Shown: positions 17,610 through 26,706 of the stretch, piece by piece
How positions within the stretch are numbered: position 1 is the first letter of the stretch
Layout: each line of letters opens with the position of its first letter
DNA from: Verrucomicrobiaceae bacterium
GTDB taxonomy: Bacteria; Verrucomicrobiota; Verrucomicrobiia; Verrucomicrobiales; Verrucomicrobiaceae
Reading direction: 5' to 3'
Assembly: GCA_947458455.1 (NCBI GenBank)
Contig: CANGYJ010000012.1
Location: forward strand, 82,422 to 146,421
Length of the DNA stretch: 64,000 nt
Notes under the pieces: model-generated
What the model was told of the DNA's origin: nothing
Database searches by the model: none
What the model saw: only the letters and a program-made list of their open reading frames with translations
Made by a program: the position numbers and the translations under genes

Positions 17610-18422
17610 ATGATCCTTCGGAGTCTTTTCATCGCTACTGCCAGCCTGCTCGCGCTTGTTTCGCTCAGCGGCTGCACGGCGCTTTCCAAGATGAAAGGCG
17701 ACTCCAAGACTGAAAAAACGGAGGAAAAGGGCAGTGGTGACAAAAAGGACGGCGAAGAGAAAAAAGGCGAAGACGCCTCCGCCGCCATCGATGTGAGCTT
17801 TTTGCTGAGCATGAGCTTCAACGAGGCGAAAACGCTTAGCGCCCAGACCATTGAGTTTCCGCCATTTTACAAGGTGGCGGCGGATAGCATCGAGGTCACC
17901 AAGACCAAGGCAGATGGCACGCCACGCCGGGTGCGAGCCAAAGGCCGTGTCTTCATTGAGATGAATTTCCTCGAACCTGCGAAGGGCCTTTGCCAGGAGC
18001 TGCTGCTCAGCGATGATGAGGTCATCCTGCGTGGCAAACCGGTGCTGCAGCGCGGCGGTAGCACGATCGAGGGCATGGATGACTACACGGTGTTTTACAT
18101 GTTCGGCGCGAAGCTTCGGGTGATCGGCACGCACCGCCTCACGAACCCCGGCCAGCTCGCCGTCGGCGGCATGGACGCCTCCGGCCTACCCACGCTGGGA
18201 GCCTGGACGGATTCGCCAAACCCTCTCCTCCCACCTCTGAGCGAAAGCGATGTGCCCGCGCAGGTCCGCGCCGAGCTGCAACGCGCCGCCGAGGCGGAGA
18301 TGCTCCACCAGCAGGCCCGCGCCGAATTCGGCCCTGCCGAGGTGCCGCCCACCAAGCCTGAGGAAAAGAAGGACGAGAAAAAAGAAGAGAAGCCTGCGGA
18401 CAAAAAGAAGGCGAAGAGCTGA
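17610..18422 (+). CDS. Predicted lipoprotein, unknown function
   Basis: A 270-residue protein starting at ATG 17610. The track start at 17568 lies upstream of the signal. A type II signal ends at LVSLSGC, where Cys would be lipidated. A Lys/Glu-rich linker follows (KTEKTEEKGSGDKKDGEEKK). The folded core (~80-190) has LPS-export or organic-solvent-tolerance-like features (VTKTKADGTPRRVRAKGRVFIEM), and the C-terminal tail is Lys/Glu/Pro-rich. The OstA resemblance is weak and inferred. The methyltransferase gene follows after one base, so the two are probably co-transcribed. Confidence 0.75.
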   Translation: MILRSLFIATASLLALVSLSGCTALSKMKGDSKTEKTEEKGSGDKKDGEEKKGEDASAAIDVSFLLSMSFNEAKTLSAQTIEFPPFYKVAADSIEVTKTKADGTPRRVRAKGRVFIEMNFLEPAKGLCQELLLSDDEVILRGKPVLQRGGSTIEGMDDYTVFYMFGAKLRVIGTHRLTNPGQLAVGGMDASGLPTLGAWTDSPNPLLPPLSESDVPAQVRAELQRAAEAEMLHQQARAEFGPAEVPPTKPEEKKDEKKEEKPADKKKAKS

Positions 18423-18423
18423 T

Positions 18424-19452
18424 ATGCCCGCCCCTGCAACTGCCCAGCCATTCCTTTTCGCCTGCTGCCGCGAGGGTTCAGAAGCCTCTCTCAAGGCCGA
18501 TGTGCTCCGCCGCCATGCCACGCTGCTTACGCCCGCCTTCATGCGGCCGCAGCTCATCACCTGGAAGGCACGTGCGCCGGTCGATGAAACCTTTGACCTC
18601 GCCTCCCCCTTCGCCCGTGTCTCCGGCCTCTCGCTCGGCCCTTGCAAAACGGAAGCGGAGGTCGTGGCCAAGCTCACGGACCGCTCGCTCCATCGAATCA
18701 GCCTGCATGTCTTTCCTCGTTTGGCCCCCGAAGATGGTATGATCGACTGGAAATCGCTCGATGCCATTCGCGACCGCGTTTCCACCACTCTTCAAAACGC
18801 CGGCATCACGCTCGATGAGAGCGCCGAGCATGTTTTGAGCCTCGTCGTGGATGATAAGCCAGAAGCCGCTTGGTTCACCGGGCTGCGCAAACGCCGCGCC
18901 GGTGATCCCCTGCCCTGCGGCGGCTTGCCACGCATCACCCTGCCCTCTCACGCCCCATCCCGTGCGTGGCTCAAGCTCGAACAAGCCCTCGCCTTTCGTG
19001 GCTGGGACAAGGCCGATCTCCACAACCAGAACACCCTCGATCTCGGTTGCTCTCCTGGCGGTGCTTCCCTGGCCCTGCTGGACCGCGGCATGAAGGTCAT
19101 CGGCGTGGATACCGGGGACATGGATGAATCCGTCCTGCGCCACGATAGCGGCGGCTTCCGCCACCTCCGCGTGCCGCTCGCCCGCCTCGATACCAGCAAG
19201 CTGCCCTCCACCTTTGATCTGCTGCTCTGTGACATCAATCTCGCCCCGCCCGAGGTGCTGCCACACATCGCCTCCCTGTGCCAGACCTGCCGCGTGCCAC
19301 GCCTCATTCTCACCTTGAAGCTGAACCATCCCTCCTTTGAGCAACGCGTGGATGAATTCGTGGGATACATCCGCAGCTTTGCCCCCGGTCCCGTCTTTGT
19401 CACTCAACTCGCCGCGAACCGCCGCGAGGTCTGCGTGATCGCGGGAGCGTGA
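18424..19452 (+). CDS. RlmM-like SAM-dependent rRNA 2'-O-methyltransferase
   Basis: A 342-residue protein from ATG 18424. The N-terminal half has a THUMP-like RNA-binding character (FACCREGSEASLKADVLRR). The C-terminal half is a FtsJ/RrmJ-type Rossmann methyltransferase: DLGCSPGGASLALLDRGMKVIGVD (SAM site), LLLCDINLAPPEVL and LILTLKLNHPSF. DLGxxPGG with later D and K residues is the catalytic arrangement of 2'-O-methyltransferases. Family knowledge: RlmM methylates C2498 of 23S rRNA in E. coli, and the same target is only inferred here. The larger ORF start at 18250 overlaps the lipoprotein and is rejected. Confidence 0.8.
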   Translation: MPAPATAQPFLFACCREGSEASLKADVLRRHATLLTPAFMRPQLITWKARAPVDETFDLASPFARVSGLSLGPCKTEAEVVAKLTDRSLHRISLHVFPRLAPEDGMIDWKSLDAIRDRVSTTLQNAGITLDESAEHVLSLVVDDKPEAAWFTGLRKRRAGDPLPCGGLPRITLPSHAPSRAWLKLEQALAFRGWDKADLHNQNTLDLGCSPGGASLALLDRGMKVIGVDTGDMDESVLRHDSGGFRHLRVPLARLDTSKLPSTFDLLLCDINLAPPEVLPHIASLCQTCRVPRLILTLKLNHPSFEQRVDEFVGYIRSFAPGPVFVTQLAANRREVCVIAGA

Positions 19453-19455
19453 GGC

Positions 19456-20394
19456 TTACAAATCATCGTCGTTCACATCGTCAAAGGCCTTCCGCACCGG
19501 CAGATGACCGGTCTCACGCCAGAGCCGAGCATCCTCGGTGGCCTCGGAGACCATGCGATCGCGATGAATCAGCTCCGCAGGCAGCGGAGAAAGCAGCGCA
19601 TCAATGATGCACGGCAGCCCACTGGCATCCTTCATCACATTGCCAGGATGCAGATCACTCATCACCCACGCCCGCTCATCCCACCACACGATCCACACGG
19701 GTCGCTTAAAGCCAGCCCGACACACGACGGCCCGCATACGCTCCACCGCCTGCGGACGCATGCGATCAATCTGCGCGATGGTCATCTCGCGGAGGTTATC
19801 GAGATCCCCATATGGCGTGGCGAGCGGTTGCTTGGCGATCAGGTAATCGCCCTGGTCATCAATGCCCACCAGCTCCGTCGGGTGACCGCCCGCCTCGTGC
19901 ATGACGATGAGTTTTTCGATGGTTTCCGCCAGCACGGCATCCCTCACATTCATGACGATCCCGGAGCGCTCCGGGTCCGCCTCGATCTCGAAGGTCTTGC
20001 CGAGGCCGCCATTGATGTGCAGCGGGAAAAGTTTGTACACGACCCCGTTTTCGTAGTCGGCGAAGGGGCAGGCCTCCGCGCCGGTCTTCAGCGGCGTCAA
20101 AAAACGCGAGGCCAGCATGCCCTCCGCATCCCGGGAGATCCCCAGACCGCTTAGGTTGACGAGGGGGACGTCCCACTCACGGGCTCTTGCGGCAACAAGG
20201 GCTGCCCAAACATCAGCCGAAAGCGATTGCCGGGATGAAGTTGATCGAGCTGCTTCCTGGAGGCCGTGCGCTCGCCTTCGGTTAAGGGCAGTGCAAGCTG
20301 CGCATTCGCCTCCGCCGAAAGCCGCGCCGGTGAGAGCGGTTTCCCGCCCGGTGCGGAAGTCGATGTGTAGCTGGGCTGGCTCGGTTTCATTCAC
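19456..20394 (-). pseudogene. Kinase-like protein gene with an apparent frameshift near its 5' end
   Basis: The main frame (312 codons) carries VVYKLFPLHINGGLGKTFEIEA, IEKLIVMHEAGGHPTELVGI and MSDLHPGNVMKDASGLPCIIDALL. The HPGN...ID pair recalls the catalytic and metal-binding loops of protein-kinase-like folds, including kinase domains described in polyvalent phage/plasmid proteins. Before ~20200 this frame has poor codon bias. The frame starting at 20390 reads more naturally (SAEANAQLALPLTEGERT, LDQLHPGNRFRLMFGQPLLP), then stops at ~20151. A single indel around 20165-20200 would join the two. It could be a sequencing error, a decayed gene or recoding. Confidence 0.5.
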
Positions 20395-20515
20395 GGGAGT
20401 TAGTCACGCTTGGCCGGGGATTCAACCGGTGCCACGGCTTTCTTGCGAACGGGGTGGGGAACGGGAGTGGTGGAGGGATGGGGTATTGGAAAAACCAGCA
20501 AGTCACGCCAAAAAT

Positions 20516-20680
20516 TCACGGCTTGGTTGCCTGCGGGAAAAAGCGCCATTCGATGGCTTCACTGATGCTGCGGAGTGTGCCGAGGAGGTCGCCGTGATCC
20601 AATGTGATCTTCAGCAGGCAGGCGATGGAGTAGGGGGAGAATACGAGCGTGATGCAGCTCATGACATTCCACCAGAACTA
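20516..20680 (-). pseudogene. C-terminal fragment of an unidentified protein
   Basis: The minus strand reads ...WWNVMSCITLVFSPYSIACLL then KITLDHGDLLGTLRSISEAI and ends EWRFFPQATKP-stop. Codon bias and amino-acid make-up are coding-like. An in-frame TAG lies directly upstream and only an internal ATG (20662) could start it, so a longer gene was probably truncated. It is absent from the ORF track because of its length (48 codons). Confidence 0.35.
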
Positions 20681-20938
20681 GAGAGTGAGGGCATAGCAAA
20701 CCTTAGATCACCATGTTTTGTGAAGTCGGCCGACCGAAGAAAACTCACGCCAAGGCGCAAAGCCGCAAAGTTTCCCAGAGTCCTTCTGGTCTTTGCGACT
20801 TTGCGTGAAACCTTCTTGGGTTTCACCAAGAGGAACGACAGGAGGTGCCAATGTCTGCGTGAGCTTTTGCTCCTTTGCTTCGCCCGGCGGAGATGCAGTA
20901 AGGCTTGGCGAGATACAGGTGTCGCGAGCCGACAACGA

Positions 20939-20976
20939 CCCGCCCGCATCGCTACACGAAGCGTTGCGGGCGGGGG
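20939..20976. repeat. REP-like GC hairpin, copy A
   Basis: CCCGCCCGCATCGCTACACG then AAGCGTTGCGGGCGGGGG folds into a stem with a short central loop. A related hairpin with the same order (CCCGCC...GCGAAGCGCTGC...GGCGGG) lies at 55660-55698. Confidence 0.5.
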
Positions 20977-21030
20977 ACGATGTATCCACTCCTCCATGAC
21001 TCCAACATTCCATTACTCCATCCCCGCGCC

Positions 21031-22155
<1,125 letters not shown>

Positions 22156-22243
22156 TTATGTATGGGGATGTTGGTAGCGGCAAATGCCGAATGACTTTTT
22201 TCCCTTGCGGGTCGTGGCGCGATTTCACTACCATGGCGCATAA

Positions 22244-23119
22244 ATGAGACGGCCCTTGCTACCTTTTCAACTGCTTGCGCTGATGCTCGCGGGGTGCCTC
22301 CCTGCTGCGCAACCAACTCGTATTCCGGCTTCATTTGGTGATTTGATGCACATAAATCCCGATGAGCTCGGCCGTTTGGACATTGGCCGTGTGAATCTTC
22401 TCTGCGCCCAAGGGTTGCCAGGAGAATACATGGATTTGGATGGCGAACTGGCGATCTTGGACAGATGGAGTGAGTCTGTTCGCAAGGAGACAAAGAAATT
22501 CATGTCGCGTTTCCGCGCACACCCTGAAAAGTTCAAGGGGTCTGAGGGATATTTTCGAATGCTTGTTTTGATCACCGTGCTGCAACAAGACTTCGGTGTT
22601 GATTACAACCCAGCAAGGGACACTTCCCCGGAAAACCCGGAATCGGGACAGGCTTTCTTTGCGAATTCGGCCGATCTCTTCGTTCATGGGCTGCTCGGCA
22701 AGCGGTTGGGAACCTGTAGTTCCATGCCCGTTCTATACGTCGCCGTGGGGCGTCGGCTTGGCTATCCGCTGAAGCTGGTGACGGCAAAATCACACCTATT
22801 TGCTCGCTGGAACGAAGGCGATGGCAGGCATTTCAACATTGAAGGCACCAATCGAGGCTTGGTTTGCCACGAGGACGACTACTACAAGACATGGCCGCGG
22901 CCCATTTCCGAAGCGGAGCTGGCAAACGGCCAGTTCCTCAAGTCGCTGACGCCCGCAGAGGAAATGGGCGTGTTCCTGCAAATTCGCGGAATCTGCCTTC
23001 AAGTGAACGGACGATATGCAGAGGCCAAAGCAACCTTTGACCGCGCTGTCGAGCTTGTGCCGTCATCAGAGCTTTACGCCAGATTTGCCAATCAGAAAAT
23101 GCTCACATCAAAGAACTAA
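22244..23119 (+). CDS. SirB1 / transglutaminase-like lipoprotein
   Basis: A 291-residue protein with a lipoprotein signal (LLALMLAGC). It has a SirB1-type transglutaminase-fold core: LVLITVLQQDFGVDYNPARD, LLGKRLGTCSSMPVLYVAVGRRLGYPLKLVTAKSHLFARW and FNIEGTNRG. A possible Cys-His-Asp/Glu triad is C in GTCSSMP, H in KSHLF and E in NIEG. It ends with a TPR-like unit (NGRYAEAKATFDRAVELVPSS). Enzymatic activity is not established for SirB1 relatives. The Rhs-tip gene begins 4 bp after its stop, so the two look co-transcribed. Confidence 0.8.
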   Translation: MRRPLLPFQLLALMLAGCLPAAQPTRIPASFGDLMHINPDELGRLDIGRVNLLCAQGLPGEYMDLDGELAILDRWSESVRKETKKFMSRFRAHPEKFKGSEGYFRMLVLITVLQQDFGVDYNPARDTSPENPESGQAFFANSADLFVHGLLGKRLGTCSSMPVLYVAVGRRLGYPLKLVTAKSHLFARWNEGDGRHFNIEGTNRGLVCHEDDYYKTWPRPISEAELANGQFLKSLTPAEEMGVFLQIRGICLQVNGRYAEAKATFDRAVELVPSSELYARFANQKMLTSKN

Positions 23120-23123
23120 GACC

Positions 23124-24107
23124 ATGAAACTATTCATCGCGCCTCTCGCGCACATTTGCGGGCTTCTTGCAGTGACAGAAGTCCTTGCTGAAAGAGACCT
23201 TGAAACGGGGGGGTTCCTTTCTCGTGATCCGGCAGGGTTCGTGGATGGTCCCAACGTCTACACATATGTGAATCAGAACCCGTGGACTGCTTTTGATCCC
23301 GATGGGTTGTTCAAAGTTGGTTCAAATGCAATTATGGGGTTGTACACGACGCCTGCTGTCCACGAGACGATAACTTCCTCTTCACTAATCCCTTACTTAT
23401 TGACTCCTCGCGGAGCTAATTTGGGAGGATTCGGCAATTCAACTTTCCAGCAATTCGATAAGGGATTGAACGAGGGTGTAAGAAAGCCTGACACTCAAGG
23501 GTGGTCCACTACATCACCCGGTATTCCAATGGGGTTTACTGCATCATATTTGACAGCAGAGGCTCATATAGTGAAAGGAGATATGTTCGCTAACCATTTT
23601 GGAGATGAACAAGACAACCATGCCATGAGTGGCAATCCGGCGTTCATGCACGCTTCAGATCTAAGCAGGTATATTCAATCTAAACTGAGTTCGAAATTCG
23701 ATGCGGCTTTAACTGCCAGCGCAAAAGGGGAGTGGGAAAAAGCGGGGGAGCTTCTCGGAGAAGTTTGTCATACGGTTCAAGACTCCTATTCACCATCTCA
23801 TACTGGAAGAGATGGGGAAGGTAGAATCACAAACTTCAACGACTACAACATGCAAGACGGTGGTGCGCACGGCAAAGCGGACACAATGGATATGGTGCGC
23901 CAATCTGATAAGCATAACCTTGAACTTATGAAAAAAAATATCTCAGGAGTGACAGAGGCGTGTAAAGCCACGGAGGGTGTTTTCGATGCGTTCTTCAAGG
24001 CAGATAATCCAAGTAATGCATTCAAGAATCACATGGCTAGAGTCTTCGAGACGACATCGAACGCAAAAATCAATGTGTCTGGCGGTAAGAAGTATGAAAA
24101 AAAATGA
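23124..24107 (+). CDS. Orphan Rhs-tip protein with zinc-phospholipase-C-like C-terminal toxin domain
   Basis: A 327-residue protein from ATG 23124. It has three parts: a signal-peptide-like N-terminus (FIAPLAHICGLLAVTEVLA); the Rhs/YD core signature (ETGGFLSRDPAGFVDGPNVYTYV then NQNPWTAFDPDG, residues ~25-62); and a variable tail. In the tail, KGDMFANHFGDEQDNHAMSG and GELLGEVCHTVQDSYSPSHTG resemble the His/Asp zinc-ligand pattern of zinc-dependent phospholipase C (H..D...P.H). Family knowledge: full Rhs proteins carry such variable toxins after the conserved core, but here the long YD-repeat shell is missing. Base composition is AT-richer than in flanking genes. Toxin activity is inferred. 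Confidence 0.7.
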   Translation: MKLFIAPLAHICGLLAVTEVLAERDLETGGFLSRDPAGFVDGPNVYTYVNQNPWTAFDPDGLFKVGSNAIMGLYTTPAVHETITSSSLIPYLLTPRGANLGGFGNSTFQQFDKGLNEGVRKPDTQGWSTTSPGIPMGFTASYLTAEAHIVKGDMFANHFGDEQDNHAMSGNPAFMHASDLSRYIQSKLSSKFDAALTASAKGEWEKAGELLGEVCHTVQDSYSPSHTGRDGEGRITNFNDYNMQDGGAHGKADTMDMVRQSDKHNLELMKKNISGVTEACKATEGVFDAFFKADNPSNAFKNHMARVFETTSNAKINVSGGKKYEKK

Positions 24108-24152
24108 CCAAGAGAGTTAGGCCGATCAAGAAAGCACAATGGGAAACACGGT

Positions 24153-24767
24153 ATGAGTAAGCATCTAAAGCTGATTCTGTTCATCCTCCTACCTGTAGGT
24201 TTCTTTTTGTTGATTGCCTTTCAGTGGAGAGTTTGGAATGAGGAATTCCGCACAGAAGATGGAGGTCTTGGAACAGCTAGATTCACAGACATTAGCTGGC
24301 GTTACTGGGGGTCTCCTCATGTCTTGTCGGTGGGGGGCGGAGCAATTTCTTGTTCTGTGACATTTTCCATTGATGGTCATCTTGCCAAGTGGAAATCGAC
24401 CCGCGACGAGCGAGTTTTTGCTGTGCAGTTTAACCAACATCAGTGGTATGCCATCACATTGGACCGAACTAATGTCCCTAAGTCGGTTATCAGGTTTTAC
24501 AGAGGAAAAGATGGGGACATGCTTATGGAGATCGAGCCTCGCGATTATCCAATAAGACTAGCAATTGAAAACCTTTGGTTAAAAGACACTGATGAGGAAA
24601 TCTATTCAGCGTTTACTTCTGGTGACGCATTTGCCCGCTCTAGTCTACTTGCAACAACTTGGTGGAAAATTGTCCATTCGGAAGATGTTGAAGAAGTGAA
24701 GCCTGGATTTATTGAAGAAATTGCTGCGCGAGAATTCCCCGGTAGGAAAAACTTTTTGCCTCGGTAG
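24153..24767 (+). CDS. Membrane-anchored candidate immunity protein
   Basis: A 204-residue protein with one N-terminal transmembrane helix (LKLILFILLPVGFFLLIAF) and a polar remainder without a recognised domain (ISWRYWGSPHVLSVGGG..., YRGKDGDMLMEIEPRDYPIRLA). It starts 46 bp after the Rhs-tip gene on the same strand and shares its lower GC. The position directly after a toxin-ended Rhs gene and the membrane anchor suggest it protects the cell from that toxin. This is inferred from context, not homology. Confidence 0.6.
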   Translation: MSKHLKLILFILLPVGFFLLIAFQWRVWNEEFRTEDGGLGTARFTDISWRYWGSPHVLSVGGGAISCSVTFSIDGHLAKWKSTRDERVFAVQFNQHQWYAITLDRTNVPKSVIRFYRGKDGDMLMEIEPRDYPIRLAIENLWLKDTDEEIYSAFTSGDAFARSSLLATTWWKIVHSEDVEEVKPGFIEEIAAREFPGRKNFLPR

Positions 24768-24778
24768 CCCAAATGAAC

Positions 24779-25786
24779 TCACAGATGGGCCTCATCACCT
24801 AGCCTGAGATTTGGGACGAGGTAGCCTTGGACGTAGTCGCGGACGGCTTCGGTAAGGGCGGTGATGTCTTGGGTGAAGCCGGAGGCGCGGAGCTTGGCGA
24901 TGTCGGCGCAGGTGTAGTATTGATACTTCGACTGCAAGTGCTCCGGCATGTCGATGAACTCGATGTTCGGTGCTTTGCCGAGGGCGGAGAAGATGGCGGT
25001 GGCGAGCTCGATCCAGGTGTGGGCTTTGCCGGAGCCGAGATTGAAGAGGCCGCCGGCGCTGGAGGTCTCGGCGAGGTGGAGGGTCATGCGGATGGCGTCC
25101 TTCACATAAAGGAAATCGCGCATCTGCTCGCCATGCTGATAATCGGGGCGGTGGGACTTGAAGAGCTGCACCTTGCCGGTGGCGAGGATCTGGCCGCAGG
25201 CCTTGTGAACGAGGCTGCGCATGTCGGCCTTGTGGTCCTCGTTGGGGCCATAGACGTTGAAGTATTTGAGGCCGACGATGCTCGGCAGCCAGCCCTCGCG
25301 TTTCGCGTGAAGGTCGAAGAGGTGCTTCGAGTAGCCGTACATGTTCAGCGGACGCAGTTTATGGATGTCCGGGTCCTGATCGTTCATGCCGTGGGCGCCA
25401 TCGCCATAGGTGGCGGCGGAGGAGGCATACACAAAGCGGGTCTGATTGGCGAGCGACCACTGGCAGAGCTGCTTGGTGAACTCGTAGTTGTTCCGCATGA
25501 GGTAGTCCGCATCCCGCTCGGTGGTGGCGGAGCAGGCTCCGAGGTGGAGGACGTGGTCAAAGCGGCCCAGTTTCGCGGGCGAATGCTGCACGGCCTGAAG
25601 GAGGTCATGGCCGTCGATGTAGTCGGCAAAGCGCAGCGGCACGAGGTTCTTCCATTTCTCATCCGTGCTGAGGCGGTCGCAAACGACGATGTTTTCGCAG
25701 CCACGACGATTCAGCTCCCAAACGAGGGCGCTGCCGATGAATCCGGCCCCGCCGGTGATGAGGATGCGACTATCGGTGTTCTTCAT
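24779..25786 (-). CDS. hldD: ADP-L-glycero-D-manno-heptose 6-epimerase
   Basis: A 335-residue short-chain dehydrogenase/epimerase. The NAD(P) site ILITGGAGFIGSALVWELNRRG lies at residues 8-29, the catalytic Y-x-x-x-K is in NMYGYSKHLFD, and VGLKYFNVYGPNEDHKADMRS and HRPDYQHGEQMRDFLYVKDA are typical of HldD/RfaD. Family knowledge: it makes the heptose precursor for the LPS inner core, consistent with a Gram-negative envelope. Tail-to-tail with the candidate immunity gene (11 bp). Confidence 0.93.
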   Translation of the reverse strand: MKNTDSRILITGGAGFIGSALVWELNRRGCENIVVCDRLSTDEKWKNLVPLRFADYIDGHDLLQAVQHSPAKLGRFDHVLHLGACSATTERDADYLMRNNYEFTKQLCQWSLANQTRFVYASSAATYGDGAHGMNDQDPDIHKLRPLNMYGYSKHLFDLHAKREGWLPSIVGLKYFNVYGPNEDHKADMRSLVHKACGQILATGKVQLFKSHRPDYQHGEQMRDFLYVKDAIRMTLHLAETSSAGGLFNLGSGKAHTWIELATAIFSALGKAPNIEFIDMPEHLQSKYQYYTCADIAKLRASGFTQDITALTEAVRDYVQGYLVPNLRLGDEAHL

Positions 25787-25820
25787 GAGCCGCTGCCCCT
25801 AGCGGGGTTTGCGGCATGAT

Positions 25821-26321
25821 TCAAGCAGCGGCTACAGGCTCATCGGCGGACGCTTTGGGCTCTTTGGATTGCGGCACCGGCAGATGCTCGCGCCAGAGGG
25901 CGGGATGCATCACAAAGCCACGCGTGCCATTCTCCCACTCGCCTTCCCAGCCGACGACAGCCTCCATCGTGGTGGCATCGGGGCAGTGAATCGTGGGGTA
26001 GAGCCACTGCTGATCCGCTATCTGAAGCTTGGGGATCAAATTGTGCCCATGAAGCTCGATCTCCCAGCCAAGAAGCAGCGGCTCCTCATCGGTGTAACCT
26101 GCGAGACCCAGTGGATGCTCAACCCAACCCACGAGACCGGCTCCATTGAGCACGTCCCAAATTTCGCGGTTTTCGAGGTCGATGCGCACGGCAAAGCCGT
26201 ACGTCTTGGCCGACCCGCTATTCGCGGGGTCACGGGCAGCAAGGCCGAAAATAATCTGCGAGGGGCAATTCTCTGGCACCACATCGATTTGGAAACCAAA
26301 TCGGATGGGATAGTCCGGCAC
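25821..26321 (-). CDS. Hypothetical protein, start uncertain
   Basis: A 166-residue soluble protein from a GTG at 26321, with no recognised domain. It is rich in Trp, Gly and Pro (LVGWVEHPLGLAGYTDEEP, AVVGWEGEWENGTRGFVMHPALWREHLPV). The frame continues upstream as protein-like sequence (SIDSLGHLI) without a normal start. The adjacent frame has an ATG at 26400/26412 opening SVIMQTSAIPSSNPLAIKDF before stopping near 26340, so a one-base indel may have split the N-terminus. Downstream is hldD, 35 bp away on the same strand. Confidence 0.6.
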   Translation of the reverse strand: MPDYPIRFGFQIDVVPENCPSQIIFGLAARDPANSGSAKTYGFAVRIDLENREIWDVLNGAGLVGWVEHPLGLAGYTDEEPLLLGWEIELHGHNLIPKLQIADQQWLYPTIHCPDATTMEAVVGWEGEWENGTRGFVMHPALWREHLPVPQSKEPKASADEPVAAA

Positions 26322-26706
26322 AATGAGATGACCGAGGCTATCGATGGAGAAAATCCTTGATAGCCAAGGGATTAGAGGAGGGGATAGCGGAGGTTTGCAT
26401 GATGACGCTCATGGTATTCGGGGTAAGTCTGCACAAATGAAAATAAAATTATTGTAATTTTACAATATTTTCATAAAATATAGCACTTACTGACCATTCC
26501 ACCTCTTCAAATTATAAAAATTTAGAAGTAATGCCTTCTAGCCATTTCGAAGGCTGCCGCCTCGAGCGGAATCATGGGTCGTTTGAAGCTCATCCAAGCC
26601 AAACTTTGCCTCAACAGGCCAAAAACTGCCTGTTTTCTCACCCGAAGGCCCTTTCAGGCAACCCACGCTGTTGACGATTCCGCCGTATTTCGCTAAAAAG
26701 AAGCCC
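26322..26706. promoter_or_regulatory. AT-rich regulatory region before the pyruvate dehydrogenase operon
   Basis: About 385 bp without a clear gene, apart from a possible frameshifted N-terminus of the preceding gene. Bases ~26435-26525 are strikingly AT-rich for this genome. They contain the palindrome TATTGTAA-TT-TTACAATA (26450-26467) and a TTATAAAAATTTA stretch near 26513. The promoter and operator of the E1alpha-E1beta-E2 operon probably lie here; no specific regulator can be named. Confidence 0.5.

Larger units (their letters stand above)
20395..21030. other. 636-bp intergenic stretch with gene fragment and hairpins
   Basis: No intact gene. It holds a decayed coding fragment on the minus strand (20516-20680), a hairpin with arms CGCAAAGCCGCAAAG / CTTTGCGACTTTGCG (20756-20805), and a REP-like GC hairpin (20939-20976). 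Short CATGACTCCAACATTCC-type repeats lie before the end of leuB. ORFs listed across it are shadows. Confidence 0.6.

Noticed and set aside
18250-18423. N-terminal extension of the RlmM-like methyltransferase
   Set aside because: Arg/Lys-rich shadow of the lipoprotein gene; the ATG at 18424 fits the domain start.
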